The notes beneath the pieces are model-generated. The model had not been told where the DNA came from and searched no databases. It was given only the letters and a program-made list of their open reading frames with translations. This document shows, in pieces, positions 44,301 to 57,143 of a stretch of 64,000 nt of DNA. Source of the stretch: Takakia lepidozioides (taxonomy: Eukaryota; Streptophyta; Takakiopsida; Takakiales; Takakiaceae); contig CM060734.1 of the NCBI GenBank assembly GCA_030704615.1, positions 32,070,042 through 32,134,041 on the forward strand, read 5' to 3'. Each line of letters begins with the position of its first letter. Positions within the stretch are counted from its first letter, which is position 1. The translations under genes were made by a program, and so were the position numbers.

Positions 44301-45960
44301 ATGGATGAACTAGAAATGAAAGCCAGGCTCCTGGATGGATACCATCCCATCCAGTGTAGAACCCAACCCAGTCAATGGATGGTCGGTCTACTGCAGAAGT
44401 TTCCTCACTCTCTCAGGTGTGCAGTCGGACAACATTCAGGTGCGGACTAAACTGGACGGTGGACAAAATTCATTCAGTTACTCCGGACGGCCGCTTCTTT
44501 GCACAATTACACACAAACATTATGGGACTCTCGCATGCATTTATATACGTGTTGAAGCTCCTTCGGAACGAAGATACACCATATTTAATTTACACTCTCA
44601 CTTCGACCCTCATCAATCAAAAAAAGAAAAAAGCAGTGGCAGGGCGAATGACTGCTGCAACAAAGCAAATGAACGTGGGAAAAGTTTGTTCTGTGGTTAA
44701 TGACCCAAGACAAAACTTACACTGCTTTCCGTCCGTGCTCACCGAGGCCAGCCGTTGACAGCTACGAACCGTCCGGAACGACCGTCTGACTGGTCCTGCC
44801 CCCCATTCACTCCCTCGCTCGCTGAGACTGTGTCAGCAACAGAATTCGTCCGTCAGGCTGCCGTCCGTCCACAGATCCCGTCTGCCGTCCAATCCGCCAC
44901 AAAGCTGCACCGGCCCCGTCAAGTCAACTGCTCTGTCACTTCGTGTGCGCTGATTGCAACGACGGACTCAACCATCCACTGTACTTGGATGAAGAATTTG
45001 AAGCTGCCCCGTTCTCCCTCGCCGAATGGATGGATGAGTACCGTGGGTGGAGAGTAATCGGATTTTGAATTTGAATGGGGTGGATGAACGGAATGGAAGT
45101 GAGCGGCAGACGCCGTAGACTGGTGGTGCGGGACGAGAAATCGCAGTACAAATCGAGAGTGGCAGGAATGAGCGCAGAGTGAATGTCACGTATGAATGCG
45201 CTCATCATGCCCTTCTCGATTATTCTCGCTGCCCGTTATTCTGCTCCAGGCTTTCTTTACTTACCTTCTGAATCATTTCCCGCATCATTCCTCTCTGCAT
45301 CTTCCTTCTTTCTTTCCTTTCTGTTTTCTCGCAAAGGAATGCAAGGGCTTCGTATGGGCACGCGACAAAGAGAGCAAGTGACTCGAGTCACGAGTAATGA
45401 AATGATAAGCTTCCCCAAGTTTGGCGGCACTTCCGATGGGGGCCGCTAAATTTGGGGTTCCGACATTATCCAGTAGCAATAAAGAGAAGGCCGAGGAATG
45501 TTGACTGCAGTTACCAGTTACCAGTTACCACCCGCCTGGGGTTCGGTAACTGCAGTTGAATTTAATTTTTTTTTGGGGGGGGGAGGAGGAAGCCCGATGA
45601 AATGGGGGGTGAGCCGGGGTGGGGCCCGGGCTCGGACAGAGTTGGGAGGAAAGCGTGGTGGTGAGTTGGGGGTGTGAGTGTGGGAGGTCTGTCTGGCACA
45701 GAGCGTGGTTTACCGGCTTGTTCTTCACTCTACTCTGCTCGTCTTCCCCCCTTTTCTCTGCTATCTCTGCTTTGTATCCTTGCTGACTGTTTGTTTTGCA
45801 GCTCACTTTACCTTCTTCCTGTTTGCATCCAGTGCTTTTATGGTAATCGGAGTGATTGCGTTGTTGTCTTACTGGGTTCCTCCAGTTGGTCTTTTCAGCT
45901 CGGCCATGAGCTGACTTTGGTCCTGCTGTTTTGTTCTGCTCCATCAACTGCGTTCCTTCT
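41342..45960. other. Long intergenic region without recognised genes
   Basis: 41342-41480 is C/T-rich and could be the 3' untranslated region of the preceding gene. 41900-42080 is AT-rich. 42600-43320 is GC-rich. 44240-45060 contains short ORFs with no coherent features. 45510-45540 has a repeated CAGTTACCAGTTACCA word, and 45565-45590 T and G homopolymers. Apart from the tRNA-like segment at 42205-42250 I see no RNA gene or mobile element. Confidence 0.4.
42205..42250 (+). repeat. tRNA-derived fragment with collapsed A and B boxes
   Basis: TGGTCCAGCGG (42210-42220) is a perfect box A and GGTTCAACTC (42234-42243) a perfect box B, only 13 bp apart. That is too close for a tRNA gene or a normal SINE promoter. 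A degenerate tRNA-derived fragment is the likeliest reading. Confidence 0.45.
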
Positions 45961-47309
45961 CTCCACTTTACCTGGCCTAGTTTTCGTCTGATGTTTCCAT
46001 CAACTTAGAACTTTCGAGTTTGTCCCACAGTCTTATCCGATTGACGGGTGTTTTGGGATTGCCTTGTCTCTTGTCAGCTGCACACAGCAAGTATCCTATA
46101 GTGGAGCTTGGACCTCTCCTTGCAACCTCTGTTTCTCTCTGATCACTCTATCCCTGCCGCTTCAGCTGTTCCTTCTCCGTATTGTATCTTAGTATGTATA
46201 TGTCAAGCTAGAGTGCCTTATCCAACTGTTTCACTCGTGTGGGCGTTACGGAGTGTCTTTCTTTGAATAGAGTCTTGTGGAGAATCGCTCGTTGGACCAT
46301 TCTTGAGCACTCCCTTTTCTCAGCTCAGCCCAGCAGTCAATCCAGAATTTTCTACCATTCTGTTTATCTTCCCTCTTATTTCCTGGTTTTCTCAGAGGTT
46401 TGAATTTTCAGTTCTCCAACTCTAGTATTTTGTTCTGAAAGCGCCTGCCCTTGTTTTTGGAGAATTTGTATCCTCCCCGTGCACAAGTACGAAGCAGACA
46501 CTGTCGTGTACGCAAGATCGACAGCTTTAGCCCTCCTACAAACTGAGTTCGGCACACAACACTACGCTTGAATTCTCGAGCGCTAGTAGTGATCATCTCG
46601 TTCTCACCAACTGACCAACAAGAGATAGTTTCTGGGCCTTCTGGCGTCAACATTCTACACGACTCCGACTGTTTCAAGGAAGTCCTCAAAGTCTCGTAGG
46701 CTGTCTTTCTGGATGACTGTGCGAGCACTGCATCACGTGAAATTTTTCTCTCTCATCCCTCACTCTCCATATGTTGAGTTCATCGGCAAGATTGCGCTTT
46801 TGATTGGAGGGTGAGCTGCCAAGCCTACATTTGCAAGTATGCTGCATTTCGTCACAGTGGATTTTTTGGCACTCAAGTCTCCAGGGAACGACCCTCCTAG
46901 TACATTGCAGCTGTCTCACAACGCCTCCTTACAGGCTGATAAAATTTCTGCCACGAGCTCACTGAGTTCAGGTAGATATTTGGGCTGGCTCCAACCAAGT
47001 TCCCGCAGGAGTTGTTCGGCAGTTTGAAGAGATATTTGCTTGGCCTCCTGCCAACTGTTATCTCTCTGTCGGTCCATCTTTACCCTGAGTATATTGAACG
47101 ACAGTCTATGTTGTCATACAACCAATCTCAATGTGCTCCCAGTATTCTCTTAATGTTGTCTCTCTGTGAGACCCTACGTGTATCCTTCAAACGCTCTTTC
47201 AGCACGTTTCCTTCTGATACACCATTGTGAAGTTTCGGGGGTGGAAAAGCTTCCCTTTCCGTTCTTTGACCTGGCGTTCGACTGGCAAGGAGTCTCTGCT
47301 CTGCGACAC
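45961..47309 (+). promoter_or_regulatory. Upstream region of the TRM gene
   Basis: TC-rich sequence upstream of the first coding exon, presumably promoter and 5' untranslated region. No TATA box or start site can be fixed from sequence alone. No other gene was seen. Confidence 0.3.
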
Positions 47310-50300
47310 ATGAAGGCAATGGATGAGATGATAGAGCCTAGAACTCCCTCTTACTATCACAGTGCACAATCTCCCAGGGTGGGGGGTTGTGTGGGTGCCT
47401 TCTTCCATTTATTCGATTGGAATTCCGGCAAGCGATTCTTCGCCACCAAGCGCCTCCCTGCAGGTAAGGCTGTCCCTGCTCAAAAGTCGATTCTATTCTG
47501 TTGGCGCATGTCTTGATTTCCTGGTTGCACGATGGAAGTAGGTGGTAGTGTATTGAAGAAGGCTGATAGGAAGGGGGAAATGGTACCGTGACATTCGAGC
47601 TCTTGGACCCACTGGTCGTGAAAAGTCTTCACAAGTCAGACTTCGTCTTTGCTTGTCAGTTCACTAGCAGCAATGTTAGCAGATGGGAGAGTTCTAAAGC
47701 TTCTTGGAGAGGGCACTACCGATCCAGCATCGTAATCTGGAGTTGTTTAGAAGGCAAGGCTGGCCCAGAAATTTGCTGAAGGATTTTTGGGGTATCCGAT
47801 GTTGTATTGGCCACCGGGTCATTTTTAAATGTTCCTCTTCAACCTACCATAATTTCCCAGACTCCAACCAAGCGCTCCTGAACGAGTAGGCATTGCGGTT
47901 AGGATCTCAACGTAGTGCTGTGTAGTTCCCTGGTCTCTTGATTCTGACCCGGTATGAGGACAGCGTAGGAAGAAGTGTGCTTTCAGGATTGGGGTGGGGG
48001 GGGGGCGTAATATTGAGTGGAATTCAGAGAGGAGTGTTCACCTTCAAGCCACTCAAGACTGTCTGGGTAACATGAACTGGAGCCATGGGGGACCCAAAGC
48101 TGAAACGTCCAATTGTCAATTGCTCATTTAGTAGCTGTCAGCGTGACTTTTGTGGCTTGACTTCCTAGCGAGTAAGGTCTGGGTTCTCGTTTGAGCCTCT
48201 ACAGCGCAGACATTCAAGGGTTGACTGTAGAGAGCGCTTCAAGCGTTGCTTTTATGGTGCCTATATTTCCCTGCTAGTGGCTGCCAAAACCGAATACATG
48301 AGCCTGTCTAGAAGATGTTTCTGGCAAGCCAAATGCACTAGAGACTGTGCTTGCAAAGTTGTGAAGGCCTATGTTCACACATACTGTTGTCTTTGGGTGG
48401 ATGCAACAGATAGGCTGCACGAAGCATTAAGGAGGGAAAGGAGTTTCAAGGAGGGGAAAACTACAGGGGCCAAGCTGTTGCTGGTACAAATGCCACCACC
48501 TATTTCCACTGAAATTTTTCTTCACATGTCCGAGTGATGTCATGGCTTGGGAAGTCTGTTTATGAGGTCCTCCATTTTTTACTTAAAAAAATGGGTAGTG
48601 CAGGATTTTCAATGCTTGGTTTCATGGTTGTCTGCTGACCTCTTTTTGAGAGGATGGATAGCCAAATGCCAATATGCTTATGGTGGACTCTTAAAAGCCT
48701 TGTCACATACTGTGTCCTTGCTCCAGCACACAGGGCTTGCGCCTTACACATTTTCTTGCCAGCTCCTTGAGACTCTCTGGGTCATCTTTTCTTGTATTCA
48801 TGTCTGCTTCCCATTTCTCTGCCTGCTTATGTCTTCTGAAGACAACACGAGAACTTGCCCTTTCCTGTTCTAATAGTTGTAACAGTAGCACCATTTCGTT
48901 TCATTTCAAATGGTTGTAACAGTGACTGCGTGCCCCACCAGGCCCCAACCTGCAAGCTTTTGTTACTTGCAGGGTAGTCTACCTCTTCCAAGAATTGTCA
49001 TGTCCAGTAGTACTTGTGGTAAGGAGCTGGTACAATACTGAGACGTGGGTGCATGTTACTTACAATTGAAGATGTGAAAAGGTGATATCTCTGGAGTTCA
49101 GTCACTGTATGAAATTCACTGATGTGCAAACGCCCTGCAGATTGATGAAGAAAATCGAGGAGGTTTTCCAGCTGCAAAACAGAGTCCAGCCCTCAATGAA
49201 GATGACACCCTTGAATTGGGAAAACCAAGTAACGATACCAGCAAGCGGTTGCCTGGGGTAGTGGCCCGTTTAATGGGGCTAGAAACACTGCCAGATGTCT
49301 CGACTTCTTTGAAATGTGAAATGGTGAAGACTAACCCACTTGAAGACCACCCTGCATGTGAAGATCACACAGCTCCGCCAGTCTTACTTCAGGAGCTGCT
49401 GAGACAAGAGTTCAATCAATCAAGAAAATCCTTGAAGGAGAAAATTCCCAGGCTTACAAGAAAGCCCCTGGATAATAGGCTGCCAGAGCAGATGGAGAAA
49501 GGAGGTTCAAGGAAAGATTGCAGAAGGAAATCTCTTGAGCATAGTCAGGTGGAATTATTGCATCCCTACAATGGTGCGAGAGCTTCAAAACAGAACCGGC
49601 TAAATGTGGGCAGTCAGATATCTGAAAGAAAAGCAGAATGCAAGCAACCATTTCTCTCACGGCTTCCGACCTCTCCTCGCCAGACAGGCCCTGCACTCCT
49701 GCCTTCCAAGTCCCACAACCAGCTGGCGAACCCATTGAAGAGCCCTACTAAGCTGGGAAGTAAGGGCACAGCCCGGTGGTTACAAGCTGCTGTGAAAATG
49801 CTGGAGCCCAACATGCAACCCAGCATCCGGTCTCGGACTGGGCCTGGTCAGTTGTCTCCTGGAAGTCTCCACATTCTCCTGGATAGTGAGAGTGAAAGTG
49901 GAATGTCTTCAAGAAGCGAGAAGTGGATGTGCAGAGAAAGTGGAAGGAGAGGTGGGAGCAGTGGTTCTGGTGATGTGGGTGTCTCAAATTCCAATGCAAG
50001 TAAAGTGCTTCGAGGTCAGCCTATGAGTAGAAGTTGGAGTGGGAGGGAAGATCAGGGAACTGTCAGTGGTCGAATGGAGGGGCCTAGGGGCTCTATGTCC
50101 TACCATGAATCAAACAGGCAGGATAGAGGGAGCAGACAAAGGCTTGAGAGTGCTTTGGCAGCCCATGAATGCTCTGTTTCTCCTCCCCGACATGCGCATC
50201 GGAATAGAGCATCAAATCTAAAAAGTGGCCATTCTCGGGAGGTGAAAGGAAGAGGGGTGTTGGGTACTCATGAGGCGTCAATTCGCGGATTCAAAACAGA

Positions 50301-53300
50301 CTTGGGTAAGTCGAAGGGGCGACGGGACATGAAGGAGGATGCAGTAGCTGCAGCAAATGTCAGCATTGATTTTGAAAAAGTGAAGGAGCTCAGTCATCAT
50401 CAAGGGATGCCAGCTGTCTCTGATGAGATGCCAAGCCTGACAGGAGACCCTTCTGGGGTCAAGGAGTTAGATGTTGTTGCACCTATTGATCCTCGGGTCT
50501 CTGTCACCCAACTGGACAGCCCACAAGAAGGGGCACTTCCTCCAGCCCACACCACGCGAGCTAATTTGATAATTTGCACCAAGACTGGCAAAGATGATAG
50601 TGCAATCTCAAAGCTTCCTCTGTTCCCAGGAACTGTATCCACAGAGTTCTCAGCTCCTCAATCCAAGAGTAAGAGCAACGTCAAACAGGAGGTGATCTTG
50701 CAGAAACAAGATGCAGGAGTCCTCCAAGTTCTGCCCAAGGAGAGAGCTTCATCTGCTAAAGTATTTACTGATCTTGCAACCACTGGGCGTAGACCTCCAG
50801 GTGGGAGTTTGCGAGTCATCAGAGCTCTTCGGCTTCACGCTGGAAAGCAGGAAAAGGATGGTGGTTGTCAGGTTAGCCGGGTATTTCCATCAGAGAGTTC
50901 AGTGTCCCAGGAATGCCCCAGAGATGAGGATGGACTTGCCAATTTGTCAAAGGAAGCCACCTCTAGTAGAGCAGTGGGGGGTAACCTTCTTAGCTATAGC
51001 AGGTTATTCAGTTCTCGAAAAGATGGAGAAAAGATGGGGGCCAACAAGAAGGATGGGAATGATAATGCAGAGGGATTAGTACTGAAAAGAACTGAGAATC
51101 TGCTCATGTGGTCTCTTTGGCGAAGACAAAATGCTCCTAATTCAGTTCCTCCAAAGTCCAGTTTGAAGTCGGATTTAGATATGTCTACTCGATCAAATAG
51201 GAGAAAGGGGATTGAAGGTATCCAAGAGTCCAAGGCAAATCCAGGGCTGCCAACTGGCCATGTGGGCAATCCAGAGCCACCTTTGCAGAATCCTTTGGGG
51301 GAGGGGCCAAGAATTGTTAGAGAGTCCCTGGCATGTGTTAACACAGCAATTGAGAGAGGAACATTGGCAGCAGCCCCTGAAACCAAGAGCTCCCTGAAGT
51401 CTGACAGTAAGCGGTTTGAGGGTAGAGAGGGTTCCATGCACACAAGGGCAAGGAGTGTTGATGAGGTCTTCCCAGAGCTGCCCTTGGAAGAGAGCCAGTT
51501 GAATTTGCGGTTGCTGAATGCAGCAAACAGTGAGGAGCCTGCAGCAGAGTTTCATGGTTTCAGGTTGCATGGGCAAGAACCTGGAAGTCATGAGTGCAGG
51601 TCTATTGAGCGAATGTTTGGAAAGGATGTATCTAAGCATTTTCCCTTCAGTGACTCAAGTCCGGACATCTTTGCAGAATATGCAATGAAAATTGGCAGCC
51701 CTGGGGCCTTTCCAAACAGCCCTCTGGTTCCTTATGAGCAGACTTGTCCTGACAACTATGCAGCAGATGGTCTTAATACTGACACCTTTCCACAGAGAGA
51801 GAATCACTCAAAACTGGAGGAGCTATTTGCATTGGGTCCTGATGATCTTAGCTGGGAGACACAGATTTTGGAGAGAAGAAGCATATGCCTACCAAAGTCC
51901 CCCTTGGTAGAATCCATCCACGGTTTGTCAGAAGGAGAGGAGAGCAGAGTATCTGAACTGGATGCCTGCAGTACCAGTGCGGTCTGTGTAAACATTGGCA
52001 CCCCAGAAAGGGTTGAGGTAAGCTTCGAATGGTGTTGCAGTCTGCTGTTCTCCTTTCCAATCTGAAGTTAAATTGTCTTTAGCTGCTGGTGACCATTGTA
52101 TGACCTGTACTGGCTATACTGCTATACATCATCAGTCCCAATAATCCTTGATATTGTTCTCGAGTATATGCTATATTGATCATGCACTCACTTTTGACAT
52201 GAATCTCAACTAGACTTTGCTCACTCGTTTATTGGTTGGTAAAATGTGCAGTTTCGAGGTATTCCATCAGATGACAGCAGCAGTGAAGAAACCGTGACCC
52301 CAATCCTATTGAAACGATATCTTGATAAGGGTCAGGTCTCCTTCATGCATGTAGAGGGGAAGGAATGTGAACCGACGGCTGCTAGTGTTGAAGAATCTGG
52401 GCAACCAAGCCCCGTGTCAGTTCTCACATCCCCATTCCAAGATGAAGCCCCCACCACTCCAGAGGCAAGCCTCGCAGGTATGCAATTTTTCCATCTGCTA
52501 CTCACATTTTGTACAATCATTCTGACTATGGACTTGTTGCTGTGGCATGTGATGTTTTTTAGCCGTGACATCAACTCTTTCTCACCCATGTATTTCATTG
52601 TTTTGCAAACTGCAGAATCAGAGCAGCAGCTTGGAGATGAAGAGCTTGAAGACAAATTTGCCCTGGTGATGGAACCCTTGTCAATGGATAAAAAGCAAAT
52701 GCACGATGATGCTGGGCACAAAATTGAGACCAGTGGTGCCCCAGGAGCTTTCACTGAGATCATTCACAGTGACAAAATTCGGCAAGCCATCTTGGACATC
52801 TCAAGATTTCGAAACATTGATTTATCTGCCATTGGATTCACCAAAGTGAATGTCCCCAGTGAACCAGAAGAGGAGCAAAACTATGTGCGAGAAATATTGG
52901 GGGCCTCTCAGTTGTTTTCTGAAAAAGGAGCCACATCGCCGAACTGGTTTGCTCCAGGGCTTCCCATGGACCCCTCTCTATTTGACAGGCTAGAATCTGG
53001 GGATGTCCAATTACATCAAGCTACAGCTTTTGGATTGAATTGTCGGGAGAGTGCTGACTGCAATCTGGCTGACGGACTCCGAAGGCATGGAACTTTGTGG
53101 AGATGTGATCGAAAATTGCTTTTTGACAGTGTGAATGAAGCTATTGCCATCAAACTGGGCTGCCACAGAGATACTGGTCCATGCAATACGAATGCCCCAA
53201 TATTAAGACCCAGGCCTTTTGGTCAAAAGCTGGTGGAGGAGATCTATGGAAAGATCTGTGAGTGGAGGGAGCTGGCATCAGACGTGCTGGATGGCTTGAT

Positions 53301-53478
53301 ACAAAGAGATATGAACGTTCGTGGAGGCAAGTGGGCAGATCACAGCCAAGAAGTTGCGGAGGTGGGCCTAGACATTGAGCGCATGCTGTTGAGAGTGATG
53401 ATCGAGGAGTTGGTAACTGACATCACCACCATTTCGAGAAAGGAAAACAGGCAGCCTCCCGAAGGCCTCTTGGACTAA
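47310..53478 (+). CDS. TRM: TRM/LONGIFOLIA-family protein (DUF3741, DUF4378), five exons
   Basis: TRM (TON1-recruiting motif) proteins bind TON1 and PP2A on cortical microtubules and set cell shape and division plane. Exons: 47310-47463, 48410-48483, 49141-52017, 52252-52477 and 52616-53478. All junctions are GT-AG with matching phases, giving 1397 codons, at the long end for the family. The ATG at 47310 is followed in frame by two more (47319, 47328). N-terminal family motif: GCVGAFFHLFDWNSGKRFF. Exons 2-3 join as GAKLLL|IDEENRGGFP, a conserved block. The VARLMGL (DUF3741) motif is at residues 117-123. A long, low-complexity Ser/Arg/Glu-rich middle follows. DUF4378 spans about 1199-1385 (NYVREILGAS, LLFDSVNEAI, FGQKLVEEIYGKICEW, VGLDIERMLLRVMIEELV). 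The stop TAA is at 53476. Intron 4 (52478-52615) is 138 bp and stop-free in frame. Confidence 0.9.
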
Positions 53479-55296
53479 AATGACCATCCAAGAAAGGTCA
53501 GCAAAGAGATCATACTTGTTGAATGTGTTGCAACAGACTTTTAGCGTAACAACCCATGCCATGAAAGGGGAAAATAGAGAGTGAGGTAAGGGGGAGATGG
53601 TTGGGCCCTTCTAGGAATGTTTATCTCCAAAAGAGAGTCCGAGCGAAGTGGATGGGTTTTGGCCAGAAGACAGCTTAGGTATCAATCTGATTCTCTCTAT
53701 TGTATGTAGATTATGAGTCCTGGAACTGTAGGACAAGTAGCCCCATGAGAACTGGGGTGTCCAATTTTGCTGTGTTTGACATGAGAAAATGGGACACGCC
53801 AGCTAAGGCTCTGGTGTGTGTCAAAGGTGACAATCTGACTCTTGACCCTGTTGGGTCCTGGCGGCTTGTACATGCAAAGACTTGTACATACCATACTTGA
53901 GTGGAATTTTAGTTCAAATTTCCTGATGATATTCTAATTTTAGGGCGTATATACTCTCACAATTTGCTGAGCACATGAAGGAGGAGTTCGCTGTGCCTTC
54001 CTATCTTATGGTGTGTTCTGTTTTGTATACTTATGGGGACACAGCCAGTCTTTGCGCTTTCCCTCCCTTTCTGCATATCTTTCTGGAGTACAACCCGACT
54101 TGGGAACAACCCGACTTCTACACACGAGCCTAACACACGAGCCTAACGTCCAAATCTCAGTGAACTGTTTGATTCTTGACATTTTTTTTTCGCATCCAAG
54201 TGTGAAGCATGAACTGAACTAATCCAGTGATATTGCTGGCCAACTAGAGTGAGCAGCGGTCTTTTAAGGAGAATGGCTACATGTTTTGTTCTTTACCCCA
54301 ATAGTATAGAATGCAATGAGTTCCAGGGTGAAGCCAGAAGCAGCAGCCCAAAAGCAACTACTGCTCAAGGGATTGCCTAGGGGTCAAAGTTCCGTGCGGA
54401 TAAGCTGCCAAGATCCTCATAATGGAAGACTTGTGAGAGATTGGGTTTCGCGGAACAGACAGTTGAATCTACAATTCAACTTCGATAGGTGCTAAGAGAG
54501 GGAAAAAGGAAATTTGTATGGCGACAAAATTGACGTCTCTTTCACTTCGAGTGGAGGTGTTGCATAGATGGACAAGCTCATTGGACACCAGCCAAGCGTA
54601 GGGACTGTAGACAAATGAATAGATGAGCGATATATGCTGGGTGACCTTTAGTTCTCACAACCCACTGTTTTACTATGGATTCCCCTACATCCATCTTCTT
54701 TGCCTCTTCTCTGCCCTCTTCTATATAGTCTCTTGGTAGGTTACTTGGGAACATGAGTATGAAGGGTAGAGCATGGTGTAGAGGAGATAGGGCTTGGTAG
54801 TGTAGCTGAAGAGATGGTGTGCCAAACTAGTGACCCATTCTTGCTTTCAGTTTTTTAATTTGCAGGCCTTGCAAATTGTTTCCATGTTCTCGCTTTTGGG
54901 GTTCCCACTGGAGGTGCTCGCTTGACCAGTGGTTGGGTGTTTGTGCCTTTGTCTGGGCATAGACCAACAGCAACGTTGGTGTTTGTATTCATGTGTCTCT
55001 TTACTTAGTTCCTTTGATAAACACTATTATACGGCTTTAAAAGGGAGCTAATTTGCTCTTAATTGAGGCATAACATTATGTCTGAGCCCACCTTACAAAA
55101 TGACATAGCAATGGTACTGGCATTTCAGAGTGATCAAAAACCAAGGGCTGGCAATCCATTAGTGACACCTTCACTGCACTCCAGTGAAACAGGTTGAGGC
55201 ATAATTCAGCCACAAAGAACCAAGTGACAGAGCCAAGTCAGTTGCGGAAATAACTTAGTTCAGTTAATAAGGTACATAGATTGAATCAATAAGCTC
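53479..55296. other. 3' untranslated region and intergenic stretch
   Basis: Follows the TRM stop codon and probably contains its 3' UTR. No poly(A) site can be fixed. A short direct repeat CACACGAGCCTAACACACGAGCCTAAC is visible near 54121. No other gene was seen. Confidence 0.4.
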
Positions 55297-55490
55297 CTGC
55301 AGTGGCGCAAGCTCCTTCTTGTCCACGAGTTGAAACTCCTGCCATCACAAGCCATGCTGACCTTTTCCTCAATTTATGAAAGGGAGAGAAGAACTTCATA
55401 AAGTCCTGAAGAACCTCAAAGCATGCATGGAACAAGAATACATACCAAACAAACAGAACAACGCGAAGCCCTAGTAGAAAATAAAGATCG
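55297..55490 (+). mobile_element. Possible tRNA-derived SINE
   Basis: Box-A-like TGGCGCAAGCT and box-B-like GAGTTGAAACTCC with plausible spacing (55303-55341), then about 150 bp ending in an A-rich stretch (AGTAGAAAATAAAGATC). It directly abuts the next SINE. No target duplication was found. Confidence 0.35.
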
Positions 55491-55642
55491 ACCAACAGTC
55501 AGTAGCTCAGTTGGTTAAGTGCACTCAGTGCTACCCAGACGACTCTAGGGTCAAATCTTGCTACTGACGGGTGTGGTATGGTTCCTGGGTGGTGCCCCAT
55601 TCCTACGCCTCATGGCGGGTTACTGTGAAAGATGTTATTTTC
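55491..55642 (+). mobile_element. SINE family 2, second copy, 3'-truncated
   Basis: Matches 27162-27320 from CCAACAGTCAGTAGCTCAG through GGTGTGGTA and GAAAGATGTTATTTTC, with the same A and B boxes. Homology stops at 55642, where GGGTATA-rich sequence begins. Confidence 0.75.
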
Positions 55643-55860
55643 AATGTTGTGCGGGTATATCATATATTGGGGTATACCGCCGGGTATATCAGGGTATAAC
55701 CATTTGACCATAACCGGACCCGGGGGTTTTACTTACCCGCCATTGGAATATAACCGGAGGGTAATTAACAGATAATTACCCTTACCCTGTACATAACCGG
55801 GCTATTTGGGTGTCTGTATACCCTGCCCAGGAGGGCGGTAAGGTTTAAATCAATTATATC
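55643..55860. mobile_element. Possible hAT-type transposon end with GGGTATA/CCGG repeats
   Basis: Dense direct and inverted short words: GGGTATATC, GGGGTATACC, GGGTATAACC, ATAACCGG, TACCCGCC. Such subterminal repeats next to an AATGTTG-like end resemble plant hAT elements. No transposase was seen within the window, so this is a structural guess. Confidence 0.3.
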
Positions 55861-56164
55861 GACGCTTCTGCGTATTTTACGTGTGTTATTACTCCACGAC
55901 TTCTGTAATGAAAAGACAGCTTGTGACCAGGAGGTGTACCCATAGGGACGATGCCCCAATCTGTCACTCCTGGGTTCAGCTCAAAAATTACGGTATGGTC
56001 AGTTTTGAAATTTGAGGACTTGCGGCATATGAATGCCCCACAAATATCTCCAATCAATCTCGGGACGCAATCTGGTGGTGTAGGATGTGTTACAACCAAA
56101 CACAAATTCATTAGATAATCAAATAACAAGATCTCTCTTACTAACATCCATCATTATATATATA
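55861..56164. other. Unassigned sequence
   Basis: Nothing recognisable on either strand. Confidence 0.4.
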
Positions 56165-57143
56165 GAACCTCCACTGGACAGTGGAGATTCGTATGTACGA
56201 GGCTTTCTACATGAAAGGGGAAATCTTCCCTATTATACAGATGTTGTAGAAAAAAACTTTAATGAAAATAAGGCTCAGGATCCATTGAATACATCATCCT
56301 GTAACAGGACAAATCTACAAATGAAATCTTAGAACCTAATTCCTCCAAAAAATACTCAGGGACTTCTCGCGCAGACTTCGTCTACTATACTCAGAGGAGT
56401 CTACATTATACCCAACCACTACAGAATGCTCCTTCTGATCGCCCTGAGTGTATCAGGGGAATAGTCTGGAGGGGTATATGTCGGGGATCCGGTGATACTA
56501 TCAGGAGACTCAGGGGAGTATCCTGGAGATCCAGAGACGTCCTGGGGATCCAGGACTCCCTGTCTCGTTGCAGTGTCCAGGGAAAAGTTTGGAGAGTAAT
56601 ATCCTACAGATCATGTGGTGGATACAGGCGAGTAACCCGGAGATGCGGGAAATCCAAAAATGGTCTCTCGTATCGCCACCAAAGTGTCCGGGGAATAGTC
56701 TGGAGGGGTGTATGTCGGATAATCTTGGGAGTAGGCAGGAGATCCGTAGACATCAGTGTTTTCATGAACGCTATCTCTTATTTCCGCCAGGGTATCCGTG
56801 GAGTAGTCTTGAGGTCTATTGTTGGGAGATTCGGCTACGTTTCACGGGGATTCTACAGTCACATTTTCGTCAATCCCAGACACTTTGTTCGGCTCGGTAG
56901 ACCCCCAACTGGATTTTCCATCTGGTTTCAAAACATCATGTTCTTGATCTGGATGGTCCGCTTCCAACACGTCTACCGAACACCGTCTCTTGCTCCACTT
57001 TAAGCTGACGGTCTTGTACTCATCGTCAAACACCGGTTCCCCCCACCCACGCTCCTCTTTCTCATACTGATAGAAAAAATAATCAGAGTGTGTAACTGGC
57101 TGACCCAAAGAAATATCGAACCTCCACTGGCCAGTGGAGGTTC
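56165..57143 (-). other. Palindrome-bounded segment with imperfect 115-bp coding repeat
   Basis: Bounded by a 26-bp near-palindrome (56165-56190) and a perfect 26-bp palindrome (57118-57143) of the same sequence. On the minus strand a frame is open from about 57147 to a TGA near 56842 (SDYFFYQYEKEERGWGEPVF, KWSKRRCSVDVLEADHPDQE). After that stop it continues with repeats such as PQDYSTDTLAEIRDSV and PPDYSPDTLVAIRETI, and SPAYSQDYPTYTPPDYSP. Repeat starts lie near 56455, 56575, 56690 and 56797. No ATG, no recognised family. Confidence 0.4.
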
